Shown here: one piece after another, positions 1 through 8,092 of the stretch | Layout: each line of letters begins with the position of its first letter | Numbering within the stretch: position 1 is the first letter of the stretch | Assembly (NCBI RefSeq): GCF_047121295.1 | Contig: NZ_CP139447.1 | Coordinates: forward strand, 2,976,001-3,040,000 | Length of the DNA: 64,000 nt | Origin: Longispora sp047121295 | Lineage (GTDB): Bacteria > Actinomycetota > Actinomycetes > Mycobacteriales > Micromonosporaceae | Direction of reading: 5' to 3' | Notes under the pieces: generated by a model | Seen by the model: the letters and a program-made list of their open reading frames with translations, nothing else | The model's database searches: none | What the model was told of the DNA's origin: nothing | Translations under genes and position numbers: made by a program

Positions 1-1
1 C

Positions 2-262
2 CCCGACGAGGCCCTGGGCTGGCACGCGCGCGCCGAGGCCGTCGCCCTGGACACCGGCGACGCGTACTCGCAGGCCATGGCCGTCGAGGGCGTCGGCCAC
101 GCGCACCACGCGCTCGGCGAAGTGGAGGCCGCCGTGGCCTGCTGGGAACGCGCCCTGGCGATGTACGCGCGGCTCGGCGTCGTCGAGGAGCGCACCCTGC
201 GGGCGTACCTGGAAGGTTTCGCCTCCCACGACGCAATGGTTCGACCCGCCCCGACCGTCTGA
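2..262 (+). CDS. C-terminal part of a TPR-containing protein (partial)
   Basis: The reading frame is open from the first bases of the window and stops with TGA at 260-262, so only the last 86 residues are present. They form two helical repeats of the tetratricopeptide type (ALGEVEAAVACWERALAMY is a typical TPR helix pair). The likely parent is a large TPR regulator of the SARP, LuxR or NB-ARC type, as seen twice elsewhere in this window, but the N-terminal part that would decide is missing. The ECF sigma gene follows 25 bases downstream on the same strand. Confidence 0.6.
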   Translation, partial: PDEALGWHARAEAVALDTGDAYSQAMAVEGVGHAHHALGEVEAAVACWERALAMYARLGVVEERTLRAYLEGFASHDAMVRPAPTV

Positions 263-287
263 GAGGGGAAGCCCCTCGGAGGTGAAG

Positions 288-785
288 GTGCGGTTCGAAG
301 ATTTCGTGGACAGCCGGCTCGACGCCCTGCTGCGGTACGCGGTGGTGCTGACCGGCGATCCACACCTGGCCCAGGACGTCGTGCAGGAGACGATGGTCCG
401 AGCCCAGGTGAAGTGGCGGCGGATCTGCCGGGCCGACCGGCCCGAGCCGTACGTGAAGCGGATGCTGACCAACGTCTACCTGGACTGGCGGCGCGGCCCC
501 TGGTGGCGGCGGGTGCTGCTCCGGGGGGACGACACCCCCGAACCGCCGGTCCACGCCGACCACGCCCAGGCCGCCGTCGAACGCGACGCCATGTGGCTGC
601 TGCTGGCCGGGCTGCCGCGCCGGCAACGGGCCGCCGTCGTCCTGCGCTACTACGAGGGCCTCGCCGACGCCGAGATCGCCGACGTGCTCGGCTGCGCGGT
701 CGGCACCGTGCGCGCACACATCAGTCGGGCCCTGGCGACCCTGCGCACGCAGCTCGGCCCGGTCACCGCGGGAGGGGAACGATGA
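288..785 (+). CDS. ECF sigma factor, SigE-family (actinomycete type)
   Basis: A 165-residue extracytoplasmic-function sigma factor. The N-terminus (FEDFVDSRLDALLRYAVVL) and the sigma2 segment with DVVQETMVRAQ are typical of the actinomycete SigE-type ECF family. The C-terminal sigma4 region carries a helix-turn-helix (ADAEIADVLGCAVGTVRAHI). The start chosen is GTG at 288 because GGAGG at 278-282 sits five bases before it; an in-frame GTG at 282 overlaps that Shine-Dalgarno. The stop overlaps the start of the next gene as ATGA, so both are translated together. No classical ZAS-type anti-sigma gene is adjacent. Confidence 0.85.
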   Translation: MRFEDFVDSRLDALLRYAVVLTGDPHLAQDVVQETMVRAQVKWRRICRADRPEPYVKRMLTNVYLDWRRGPWWRRVLLRGDDTPEPPVHADHAQAAVERDAMWLLLAGLPRRQRAAVVLRYYEGLADAEIADVLGCAVGTVRAHISRALATLRTQLGPVTAGGER

Positions 786-1768
786 TCGAGGACGACATCC
801 GCGCCACACTGGCCCGGCACGAACTGCTCACCCCCGACGGGGCGGCGCTGCGGCCGAGGATCGCCGCCGAGGCGCGCCGCCGCCGGCGCCGGACCCGGAT
901 CGGCCAGGTCCTCGCCGGGATCCTGGTGCTCGCCGTGCTGGTGGCGGTGCCGGTGGCGTGGCGGGGGACCCGTTCCGTGGTACCCCCGGCGGAGCCCCGG
1001 GTGGCCGTCGCCCGCACCTTCCTGCTGATCGGCACCGACCGCCCGGCGGGCTCGCCCGACCCGGCCCGCGCCGACGCCGTCATGCTCGCGCACGTCTCCG
1101 CCGACGGCCGGCACGCGACCCTGGTGTCGGTCCCGCGCGACACCCTGGTCCCGTTCGCCGGCCACCGGGAGAAGATCAATCAGGTGTACGCCCTCGGCGG
1201 CGCCCCCGCCCTCGCCGGTGCCCTGGCCGACCTGGTCGGCGTGCGGTTCGACGGCACGGTCACGATGGACTTCGCCGGCCTGCGCTCCGTCACCGACGCG
1301 GTCGGCGGGGTGGACCTGTGCGTGGAACGGAGGTTCACGTCCATGCACACCTCCCGCGTCTTCGAGCCGGGCTGCCGGCACTTCACCGGCGACGAGGCGC
1401 TCGACTACGTCCGCCAGCGCTACGACCTGCCCGGTGGCGACCTCGACCGGGTCCGGCACGAACAGGACCTGCTCCGGGCGCTCGCCGGCCGCCTCGCCGC
1501 CCTGGACACGTCGGACCTGGTCGGCGTGGTCCGCGCGGCGGGCCCGGCGGTCGGCCTGGACCTGGGGGTCCTCGAACTGGTCCGGCTGGCGGGCGAGCTG
1601 CGCGGCCTGCGGGCCGACGACGTCGCAGCGGTCACGGTGCCGACCCGGACGTCGGCTTCCGGGGCGACCTACCTGGGGGAGGAGCCCGGGGAGGGCGCGG
1701 CGGACCTGTTCCGGGCGATCCGCGACGACACCCTGCCGGACTGGATCGCGGCACACCCCGCCGACTGA
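782..1768 (+). CDS. LytR-CpsA-Psr (LCP) family membrane protein
   Basis: 328 residues. An N-terminal cytoplasmic segment of about 37 residues ending in an arginine run is followed by one membrane helix (about 41-59) and an extracellular LCP domain. LCP hallmarks are visible: a RADAVMLAHV strand, SVPRDTLV, a KINQVYALGG segment, VGGVDLC, and the conserved DYVRQRYDLPGGDLDRVRHEQ block. LCP proteins transfer lipid-linked glycopolymers to peptidoglycan. Being translationally coupled to an ECF sigma factor suggests a cell-envelope stress role. The charged N-terminal tail could contact the sigma factor; that is inference. Confidence 0.85.
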   Translation: MIEDDIRATLARHELLTPDGAALRPRIAAEARRRRRRTRIGQVLAGILVLAVLVAVPVAWRGTRSVVPPAEPRVAVARTFLLIGTDRPAGSPDPARADAVMLAHVSADGRHATLVSVPRDTLVPFAGHREKINQVYALGGAPALAGALADLVGVRFDGTVTMDFAGLRSVTDAVGGVDLCVERRFTSMHTSRVFEPGCRHFTGDEALDYVRQRYDLPGGDLDRVRHEQDLLRALAGRLAALDTSDLVGVVRAAGPAVGLDLGVLELVRLAGELRGLRADDVAAVTVPTRTSASGATYLGEEPGEGAADLFRAIRDDTLPDWIAAHPAD

Positions 1769-1772
1769 GCCC

Positions 1773-1810
1773 ACCGAGCCGGGGCGGCCCGCTGGCCGCC
1801 CCGGCTCGGT
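1773..1810 (+). terminator. Strong hairpin after the LCP gene
   Basis: A perfect 17-bp inverted repeat (1773-1789 and 1794-1810) with a CGCT loop, four bases after the LCP stop codon. No U-run follows, as is usual in high-GC actinomycetes. It probably ends the sigma/LCP transcript. Confidence 0.75.
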
Positions 1811-2098
1811 CACGGCATCGTGCGCGGCTCGCCCAGGTGGGTGTCGTCGGGGTCGACCGGGCTGCCGTCCGGCCGGACGTGGCTCAGCCTCGCCAGCGGC
1901 TCGCCGGTCACCCGGTCGTCCGACGCCGGTTCGTTGCGCAGGCCCGTTCCCCGGCGGGGCCGTCACCGAACTCCCCGTGGCCGGGCACGACGCCTTCGAG
2001 GACGCGCCGGAGCCGATCGCCGGGATCCTGAGGGGATTCCTGGACGCGACGGCCCCCGCTCCGCAGGGGAACGGGGGCCGCCACGCGGGTGGTGCCTA
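1810..2098. pseudogene. Possible gene remnants between LCP and phoX
   Basis: No intact gene fits here. On the minus strand 1810-1944 reads as a protein-like C-terminus ending in THLGEPRTMP and stop. On the plus strand about 1960-2099 reads as a tail (LPVAGHDAFEDAPEPIAG) that resembles the end of an alpha/beta hydrolase. Both lack the rest of a gene, so they may be scars of deleted genes, or chance frames in GC-rich DNA. Confidence 0.25.
2050..2080 (-). terminator. Hairpin downstream of phoX
   Basis: CGGCCCCCG at 2050-2058 pairs with CGGGGGCCG at 2072-2080, a 9-bp stem located 16 bases past the phoX stop codon on the minus strand. Confidence 0.5.
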
Positions 2099-3505
2099 GT
2101 AGACGTCGGGCGTGCGGTCCACGGCGCCCCACGGGCCGGTGATCGCGAGCACGTAGCCGGGGGTCTGGATGTTCGCGAACAGGATCCGCGCGTCACCGCT
2201 GAACACCGGGCCGGTGAACTCGCTGTCGTTCAGCTCGTTGCGGGCCATCGCGAAGGACTTGCCCTGCCGGTTGACGCCGACGAGGTGCGACACGCCCTCG
2301 CCGTCCTCGGCGAGGATGACGCCGCCGTAGGGGGAGACGGTGATGTTGTCCGGGCCGTCGAAGTTGGTGCCCTCGGTGTCCGGTGTCCGGTTCACGCCGA
2401 AGATGGTCTTCAGGGTGACGGTCTGGGTGGCCGGGTCGTAGTACCAGACCTGGCCGTCGTGCTCCTTGGTGCTGCCGTCGGAGACCCGGGCGAAGCTGGC
2501 GACGAAGTAGACGCCGTTGTCGGCCCACCACTGGCCCTCGAGCTTGCGGCTGCGGGTGACCTGGTCGTTGGTGAACTGCTTGCGCACCGAGACGGTCTTG
2601 GCGTCGCGGTCGGGCACGCTGACCCACTTCACCGAGTACCTGGTGCCCGGCACGGTCGCCTCGCACAGGTCGGCGACGTGGTTCATGCCGTCGTAGCAGC
2701 TCATGGCCTCCAGGGTGCCGGCGGTGTCGCCACCGGCGCCGAGGGCCAGGTCGCGCAGGGCGCCCTTCCGGCCGGTCCAGCCGGCCGGCGGGGTCCAGCG
2801 GAAGTACAGGCCGTGCGGGCCGTTGGCGTCCTCGGTCTCGTAGATCTGGTGGGTGGTCGGGTCGACGGCCACGGCCTCGTGCGCGAACCGGCCGAGGAAC
2901 TTCAGTGGCACCGGGTTCTGGTTGGCGTTGTTGTCGATCGGGTCGACCTCGAAGACGTAGCCGTGGTCCTTCTGGTACTTGGCGTTGGCCTTCTGCTCGG
3001 TCTCCTCGCAGGTCAGCCACGTCTTCCACGGCGTGATGCCGCCGGCGCAGTTCGTCAGGGTGCCGGCGAGGCTGACGTACTCGCGGATCCGCACGCCGCA
3101 CCTGTCGGTGTCGATGTTCGTGGTGCCGCCGGGCGCGCCCGGGTCGTAGGTGAAGCCCGGCAGGGCCGGCACCGGGAACGGCTGGCCGCTCATCTCGTGG
3201 TTGTTGACGAGGACGAAGCCCTCGGAGCTGCGGAACCAGCCGGTGCCGTCGGGACACCCGGGCGTCGGCTGGCCGCTGACCAGGGTGGTGACGCCGGTCT
3301 GGGCGACGATCTCGTACGTGAAGCCGGGCGGGAGGGCGAGCAGGCCCTTCGGGTCGGCGACGAGGGCACCGTACGTGCCGTCCGGGCGCCAGGCCTGGGC
3401 GGCGCCGGGGCCGGCGATGGCCTCGATGCTACCGGCGACGACGATGCCGAGGCCGCCGACCGCGCTGGTGCGCAACAGGGCACGACGGGACAGTGGTGAC
3501 GTCAC
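2096..3505 (-). CDS. phoX: PhoX-family alkaline phosphatase, Tat-exported
   Basis: 469 residues. The N-terminus SPLSRRALLRTSAVGG is a twin-arginine signal followed by a hydrophobic stretch and an Ala-x-Ala-like cleavage region (PGAAQA). The body matches the PhoX/DUF839 family: FVLVNNHE, TWLTCEET, a VFEVDPID strand, and the FDGPDNITVSPYGGVILAEDG segment near the C-terminus that carries metal-binding acidic residues. PhoX enzymes are secreted Ca/Fe-dependent phosphomonoesterases for phosphate scavenging. GTG at 3505 is chosen because GGAAGG lies eight bases upstream. A PHO-box-like direct repeat upstream (3579-3600) agrees with phosphate control by PhoP. Confidence 0.88.
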   Translation of the reverse strand: MTSPLSRRALLRTSAVGGLGIVVAGSIEAIAGPGAAQAWRPDGTYGALVADPKGLLALPPGFTYEIVAQTGVTTLVSGQPTPGCPDGTGWFRSSEGFVLVNNHEMSGQPFPVPALPGFTYDPGAPGGTTNIDTDRCGVRIREYVSLAGTLTNCAGGITPWKTWLTCEETEQKANAKYQKDHGYVFEVDPIDNNANQNPVPLKFLGRFAHEAVAVDPTTHQIYETEDANGPHGLYFRWTPPAGWTGRKGALRDLALGAGGDTAGTLEAMSCYDGMNHVADLCEATVPGTRYSVKWVSVPDRDAKTVSVRKQFTNDQVTRSRKLEGQWWADNGVYFVASFARVSDGSTKEHDGQVWYYDPATQTVTLKTIFGVNRTPDTEGTNFDGPDNITVSPYGGVILAEDGEGVSHLVGVNRQGKSFAMARNELNDSEFTGPVFSGDARILFANIQTPGYVLAITGPWGAVDRTPDVY

Positions 3506-3562
3506 GGGGGACACCTTCCAGTGGAAGCCATGGGGTTCTACGAGCACCCAAGTCAGACCGTC

Positions 3563-3600
3563 CTAATACAACGGCCGGAGTGGGTGAAGTCCAGACGAAC
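3563..3600 (-). promoter_or_regulatory. PHO box and -10 of phoX
   Basis: On the minus strand 3600-3579 reads as two 11-base direct repeats (GTTCGTCTGGA then CTTCACCCACT), resembling the actinomycete PhoP box unit GTTCACC. Ten bases further lies TATTAG (3568-3563), a -10 candidate. The repeat takes the place of a -35 element. Match to the consensus is by eye. Confidence 0.5.
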
Positions 3601-3725
3601 AGCCGGCAAATCCCTGGATGCCGGCCGTCCGGGACTGTCCCGGACACGGGAACCGCTGGTCAGACATCCTCCGTCCGCATGGGATTGACCTGTCCGCACG
3701 GCTCGCTTCAGCGAAACGAGGAACC

Positions 3726-4109
3726 ATGAGAACTCTGACCATCGCCGCCCTGGCCGTCGTCGCCGCCGGCGTGCTCGTCGGCACCGGCTCGCCGGCCGGC
3801 GCCGCGCCCGCAGGAAACGGGATCAGGGTCGCGTGCACGGTGACGGCGAAGGCCCCGTACCTGAAGAACGGTCGGGTCCTCGCCGACGGGACCGCCGGCT
3901 GCCCCGGGGTGGTGACCAACCTCGGCGTCACGGTCTCGCTGTCCCGCGACGGCGGCGCGCCCGTGACGGCGAGCAGGAGCTGCCGGGCCCTGACCTGCAC
4001 CGCGACGGTCTCTGTCGCCGACCCGGCCGGCACCCACCTGTGGTGCGTCACCGCCCGCCGCACCAGCCCGCACATCGGCGACGCCCCGCGCGTCTGCAGA
4101 AACCTCTGA
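3726..4109 (+). CDS. Small secreted protein, function unknown
   Basis: 127 residues with a clear Sec signal peptide (MRTLTIAALAVVAAGVLVG..., cleavage likely after PAGA-A near residue 27). The mature part is short, beta-rich and holds six cysteines (ACTV, AGCPG, RSCRALTC, LWCV, RVCRN), so three disulfides are possible. I do not recognise a family; it looks like a small immunoglobulin-like or inhibitor-like exported protein. GAGGA lies just before ATG 3726. The gene is divergent from phoX. The first copy of the GGTTACGG element starts directly at its stop codon. Confidence 0.65.
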   Translation: MRTLTIAALAVVAAGVLVGTGSPAGAAPAGNGIRVACTVTAKAPYLKNGRVLADGTAGCPGVVTNLGVTVSLSRDGGAPVTASRSCRALTCTATVSVADPAGTHLWCVTARRTSPHIGDAPRVCRNL

Positions 4110-4153
4110 AACCCCATTCAGGGTTACGGAGGTTCCCGACCCGGCGTCCACCG
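4109..4153 (+). repeat. GGTTACGG element, copy 1
   Basis: Starts at the stop codon of the small secreted protein, same strand. AACCC (4110-4114) pairs with GGGTT (4121-4125) around CATTCA, followed by ACGGAGGTTCCCGACCCGG and CCACCGG. This copy and copy 6 share the variant GGAGGTTCCCGACCCGGCG in place of GGCGACnCCTGCCCCGG. Confidence 0.8.
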
Positions 4154-4272
4154 GCACCGCCCGGCGTGGTCGCAGCCGGCCGCCCACGCCTGGCAGAATT
4201 GGGGTTCTGTCCGGCTTTGGGCCCGAGGGGTCCACGGGCCGGAGCGGTGACCGGCGTCGAGAGGAAACTCGC

Positions 4273-4644
4273 ATGTTCACGGAGACACGGGCGTTCAGCG
4301 GCTTCGCGGTGGGCGACGTCGCCCGGGCGAAGGAGTTCTACGGCGACACCCTCGGCCTGAAGGTGACCGAGGCCAACGGCATGCTCACCCTGCACCTCGC
4401 CACGGGCGCCGACGTGATGGTCTACCCGAAGCCCGGGCACGTCCCGGCCACTTACACGATCCTGAACTTCCCGGTCGACAGTGTGGACGACGCCGTCGAC
4501 GAGCTGGCCGCGCGCGGCGTGACCATGGCCCGGTACGAGGGCTTCGGCCAGGACGACAGGGGCGTGATGCGCGGCCACGGCCCGGACATCGCGTGGTTCA
4601 CGGACCCGGACGGCAACGTGCTGTCGGTGGTCGGCACCCGCTGA
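4273..4644 (+). CDS. VOC (glyoxalase/dioxygenase fold) protein
   Basis: 123 residues, one vicinal-oxygen-chelate unit: FSGFAVGDVARAKEFYGDTLG begins the first beta-alpha-beta-beta module and AWFTDPDGNVLSVV ends the second, as in the glyoxalase/bleomycin-resistance superfamily. Such proteins bind a metal and act on small molecules or sequester them; the substrate cannot be read from sequence. GAGAGGAAACTCGC before ATG 4273 supplies the ribosome binding site. It converges with the NIPSNAP gene, with an inverted repeat between them. Confidence 0.8.
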   Translation: MFTETRAFSGFAVGDVARAKEFYGDTLGLKVTEANGMLTLHLATGADVMVYPKPGHVPATYTILNFPVDSVDDAVDELAARGVTMARYEGFGQDDRGVMRGHGPDIAWFTDPDGNVLSVVGTR

Positions 4645-4690
4645 CCGTCCGATCCGGCCAGGCCGGGGTGCGCGCCTTGCCTGGTCGGGT

Positions 4691-4732
4691 GCGCGGACCC
4701 GGCCGGGTTGGGCGCGTGGGCCCGGTCCGCGC
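4691..4732. terminator. Inverted repeat between convergent genes
   Basis: GCGCGGACC (4691-4699) and GGTCCGCGC (4724-4732) form a 9-bp stem with a 24-base loop, placed between the ends of the VOC gene and the NIPSNAP gene, so it can serve both strands. Confidence 0.45.
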
Positions 4733-4740
4733 GCCGGCCG

Positions 4741-5349
4741 TCAGCCGGTCGGTCGGACCGGCGCGAGCCGCAGGTGCCGGGCCGCCGCGAGCAGCCCGGC
4801 GTTCGCGTCGGCCGGCCACACCCGGTCGGTCGGCCCGGTGCTGAACCAGCAGAACACGTCCTCGCCGGTGCGCACCGGCAGGGCCGGGAACGTGTTCTCC
4901 ACGTGCGCCGTGCGGTGCGGGGCGAGCGGCGCGGCCCCGGCGGCGGTCAGCTCCGGGCGCAGCCGGCGCTCGAACACCTCGGCGAACCCGTCGTCGGCCG
5001 GGTGGCAGATCGTGGCCGTGACCAGCTCCGCGTCGGGCGGGGTGTCGAAGTTCGGGCCGTGCAGGAGCAGGACGTCGTCCGAGTCGACCATGGTGCCGTT
5101 GGCGACCTCGCGGTGCGCCTGCCAGACCGGACCGTAGTAGAAGTCGTGCAGTGCGCGGGCCCGGGACTCCATGTCCGCGAACGCGCGCAGCCAGACGAAC
5201 CGGTCCGGGTCGTCGAGGTCGCGGTACCGGCCGCCGAGCTCGATGCCCGCCGCCCGCTGTCCGGCCACGAACTCGCGCTCGAACAGGTCGATCAGGGTGT
5301 CCCTCATCCCGGGACGCAGGGTGTACTGCCGCAGCTCCACGATCATCAT
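4741..5349 (-). CDS. NIPSNAP family protein (two-domain)
   Basis: 202 residues. MMIVELRQYTLRPGMRDTLIDLFE is the typical first strand and helix of the NIPSNAP ferredoxin-like fold, and FVWLRAFADMESRARALHDFYYGP is the second conserved block. NIPSNAP proteins belong to the dimeric alpha/beta-barrel superfamily; their chemistry is mostly unknown. The second half (about 100-202) is a related but weaker repeat. TAGCGT lies six bases before the ATG, so the mRNA is probably leaderless. A shorter NIPSNAP protein is encoded at 39790. Confidence 0.8.
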   Translation of the reverse strand: MMIVELRQYTLRPGMRDTLIDLFEREFVAGQRAAGIELGGRYRDLDDPDRFVWLRAFADMESRARALHDFYYGPVWQAHREVANGTMVDSDDVLLLHGPNFDTPPDAELVTATICHPADDGFAEVFERRLRPELTAAGAAPLAPHRTAHVENTFPALPVRTGEDVFCWFSTGPTDRVWPADANAGLLAAARHLRLAPVRPTG

Positions 5350-5355
5350 GCCCGG

Positions 5356-5361
5356 ACGCTA
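5356..5361 (-). promoter_or_regulatory. -10 of a leaderless promoter (NIPSNAP gene)
   Basis: TAGCGT on the minus strand, six bases from ATG 5349. The same arrangement (TAnnnT, 6-8 bases, start codon) recurs before several other genes in the window. Confidence 0.5.
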
Positions 5362-5398
5362 CGACAGCACCCCTGTCAACTCCTGTCAGCGGAGCCGG

Positions 5399-5905
5399 TC
5401 AGTTCTCGTCGTCCGGCTCGATCAGCAGCCGCGCGTAGTTGGCCATCGACCGCTGGTACCGGGGCAGGTGCGGGGCGAGCGCCGCCACGGCCACGGACAC
5501 CGCCTCGCGCTCGCGCCCGGAGTCGGCCAGGCACAGGGCCAGGGTGGCGGCGACCGCGTCGGAGAGGTGGTCGGCGCCGAGCGCCCGCTCGGCGGTGAGC
5601 AGCTCCACACCGCGCTCGGCGAAGCCCATGTTCCGCAGCGAGCTGGACATCTGGACGACTGCCCGCCGCCTCCGCTCGCCGGGCAGTCCCGCCTTCAGCG
5701 CCTGCTCGTACAGCGGCACCGCCAGGTCGGAGTGCCCGAACGAGTCCCGGGCGGCGGCGCGCTCGAACAGGGCGAGGCCGCTGTCGGCCGGCAGGTCGGC
5801 GACGAGTTCGTCGACCAGGGCGAAGAACTCCTCCTCCTCGTGCGCGTCGATGCTCGCCCACAGGGCCACGCTCCGCTGCTCCCAGCCGGCGTCGATGTCG
5901 TTCAT
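5399..5905 (-). CDS. Tetratricopeptide-repeat protein
   Basis: 168 residues, all helical. It reads as four TPR-like units (SGLALFERAAARDSFGHSDLAVPLYEQAL, then RRAVVQMSSSLRNMGFAERGVELL, then VAATLALCLADSGREREAVSVAVAAL). This resembles the small actinomycete TPR_5 proteins, which are protein-interaction modules without catalytic residues. No signal peptide or membrane helix is visible, so it is cytoplasmic. It is divergent from the regulator at 6005; no partner can be named. Confidence 0.7.
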   Translation of the reverse strand: MNDIDAGWEQRSVALWASIDAHEEEEFFALVDELVADLPADSGLALFERAAARDSFGHSDLAVPLYEQALKAGLPGERRRRAVVQMSSSLRNMGFAERGVELLTAERALGADHLSDAVAATLALCLADSGREREAVSVAVAALAPHLPRYQRSMANYARLLIEPDDEN

Positions 5906-6004
5906 GGTGTGCTCCTCACAGGCGGTGATCTTGGAGCCAATCCTGGGGGACTGCTAGGCTCGGCGCCAGTGATTTGGTCCTGGCCGAATCAATCAGGGGG
6001 GTAC

Positions 6005-6988
6005 ATGGCGGCCACGTTGCGGTTCGGCCCCGCTGACCTGCTGCGCTGCCGGTTCGCGATCTCCCCGGTGTTCGAGACGTCCTCGGCGATCCGGCTGACC
6101 TCGCCGACCGAGAGCCCCGGGTACCACCAGGGCTGGCTGGACGCGCTCCGGCCGCGACTCGGGGCCCTCGACCTGCGACCGGTCACCCTGCTGCAGCCCC
6201 GGCGCGGCTACACGCCCGACTTCCTGGCCCCGCCGCCGACCGGACCGCAGGCCCAGTTCGACGAGGACCTGGCCCGGCTCGCCGCCACGCCGCCCGAACG
6301 GGTCCGCGCCGAGATCGCCCTCTCCCTGCGCGACACCCCGGGCGCGGCAGACAGCCCGACCGGGCGACTGCTGCTCGGCGACCCGGCGGAGGTGCTGCGC
6401 CTGCTCACCGGCCTGCTCCGCGACGCGTGGCACCTGATGGTCGAGCCGGTCTGGCCCCGGGTCCGCGCGCTCCTCGACGCCGACATCGGCTTCCAGTCCC
6501 GCCGGCTCGCCGAGGGCGGCCTCGACCGGTTGTTCGCCGAGCTGCATCCGACGCTGCGCTGGCACGACAACACCCTGACCCGGGCGCGCGGCGACGACGA
6601 CCACCGCGACCTGCGCGGCGAGGGCGTCCTGCTGATGCCGAGCGTCTTCAAGTGGGACCAGGTGGTGGTCGTCCTCGACCCGCCGTGGCAACCCGCCGTG
6701 ATCTACCCGGCCCGGGGGATCGGCGCGCTGTGGCAGCCGGCCGGCGGCACGCCCGACGCCGCCCTCGGCCGGCTGATCGGCCGCACCCGGGCGGCGCTGC
6801 TGAGCGGTCTCACCGAGCCGGCCACCACGACCGCGCTGGCGCACCGGCACGCGCTGTCCCCGGGCACGGTCTCCGAGCACCTGACGATCCTGCGCGACGC
6901 CGGGTTCGTGGTGGGCGAACGCCACCGGCACGAGATCCGCTACCGGCGCACGGCCCTGGGCACGGCGGCGGCCCACGGCGGCCGCTGA
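6005..6988 (+). CDS. ArsR-type winged-helix regulator with large N-terminal domain
   Basis: 327 residues. The C-terminal 80 residues are a winged helix (LTEPATTTALAHRHALSPGTVSEHLTILRDAGFVVGERH...IRYRRT), the ArsR pattern. The N-terminal 240 residues match the domain often found in actinomycete ArsR regulators (start RFGPADLLRCRFAISPVFET, later VFKWDQVVVVLDPPWQPAVIYPARG), now called DUF5937; the ligand is unknown. ATG 6005 follows AGGGGGGT. A TAGGCT -10 at 5955-5960 gives a leader of about 38 bases. Confidence 0.8.
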   Translation: MAATLRFGPADLLRCRFAISPVFETSSAIRLTSPTESPGYHQGWLDALRPRLGALDLRPVTLLQPRRGYTPDFLAPPPTGPQAQFDEDLARLAATPPERVRAEIALSLRDTPGAADSPTGRLLLGDPAEVLRLLTGLLRDAWHLMVEPVWPRVRALLDADIGFQSRRLAEGGLDRLFAELHPTLRWHDNTLTRARGDDDHRDLRGEGVLLMPSVFKWDQVVVVLDPPWQPAVIYPARGIGALWQPAGGTPDAALGRLIGRTRAALLSGLTEPATTTALAHRHALSPGTVSEHLTILRDAGFVVGERHRHEIRYRRTALGTAAAHGGR

Positions 6989-7183
6989 CCGCTCGGTCAC
7001 CGCTCGTCGGGGGCCGGTCCGGCGCCGGTCGGCCCGGCCGGACGAGGCGGGCCGGGCCGCGACCCGGCACGCGTTGCGCGGCCCGGCCTGACCACCGGCG
7101 GCGCGTCCGGCCACCTCCGGCCGGATCCGGCCGGACGGTCCCGGCGCCGTGCCGGGCTGGCGGTGGGGCGGCACACTGGCCCG

Positions 7184-8086
7184 GTGAGATGGATCGCCGC
7201 GCCCTTGCTCGCCGTGCTCGTGCTCGCCGGCTGCCGGGCGCCGGCCGACCCGGGCGGGATCCCGGTGGGCTCCTCCGAGCGGCACGTCACGGTCGACGGC
7301 CGGGACAGGACCTTCCAGGTGTACCGGCCGCGCGCCCTCCCCGCCGCCGCCCCGCTCGTCGTCATGCTGCACGGCGGCTTCGGCTCCGGCCGGCAGGCGC
7401 AGTCCTCCTACGGCTGGGACCCGGTGGCCGACGACCAGCGGTTCGTGGTCGCCTACCCCGACGGGCTCGACCGGGCCTGGTCGGTCGGCGGCGGCTGCTG
7501 CGGCCGGCCGGGGGACACCGGGGTGGACGACGTGGCGTTCGTCCGCTCGGTGGTCGCGGCGGTGTCGGCCCGGATCGCGATCGACCCCGCCCGGGTGTAC
7601 GCCACCGGCATCTCCAACGGCGGCATGCTCGCCTACCGGCTGGCCTGCGACACCACCCTGTTCGCGGCGGTCGCCCCGGACTCCGCCACCCTGCTCGGCC
7701 CGTGCCGGCCCCCGGCCCCGGTGTCGGTGCTGCACATCCACGGCCTCGCCGACACGAACATCCCGTTCGGGGGCGGCCGGGGCGACGGGGTGGCGCACAT
7801 CGACGGCCCGCCGGTCCCGGCGGTGCTCGACCGGTGGCGGGCGGTCGACGGCTGCGCGCCGGCCACGGAGTACACGGCGGGCCCGGTCACCCGGTCGACG
7901 GCGGACTGCCCGGGCGGCCGGTCCGTGGTGCTCGTGACGATCGCCGGGGCCGGGCACCAGTGGCCGGGGGCGGCGGGAAAGCCCGTCGCGGAGAAGCTGC
8001 TGGGCACGGATCCGCCGTCGACGGCGCTGGACGCGACCCGGGAGATCTGGACCTTCCTGGCCGCCCACCCGGGACCGCCCCGGTGA
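7184..8086 (+). CDS. LpqC/PHB-depolymerase-like esterase lipoprotein
   Basis: 300 residues. The signal peptide ends in a lipobox, LAGC with the cysteine at residue 17, so the enzyme is probably anchored to the outer face of the membrane. The catalytic region follows the LpqC / feruloyl-esterase / PHB-depolymerase pattern: PLVVMLHGGFGSG (oxyanion loop), ATGISNGGMLAYRLACD (Ser in GISNG), VLHIHGLADTNIPFGG and GAGHQWPG (His). These enzymes hydrolyse ester bonds in short polyesters or acylated polysaccharides; the true substrate is unknown. GTG 7184 is chosen because it gives a complete lipoprotein signal. Confidence 0.82.
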   Translation: MRWIAAPLLAVLVLAGCRAPADPGGIPVGSSERHVTVDGRDRTFQVYRPRALPAAAPLVVMLHGGFGSGRQAQSSYGWDPVADDQRFVVAYPDGLDRAWSVGGGCCGRPGDTGVDDVAFVRSVVAAVSARIAIDPARVYATGISNGGMLAYRLACDTTLFAAVAPDSATLLGPCRPPAPVSVLHIHGLADTNIPFGGGRGDGVAHIDGPPVPAVLDRWRAVDGCAPATEYTAGPVTRSTADCPGGRSVVLVTIAGAGHQWPGAAGKPVAEKLLGTDPPSTALDATREIWTFLAAHPGPPR

Positions 8087-8092
8087 GTCGGC

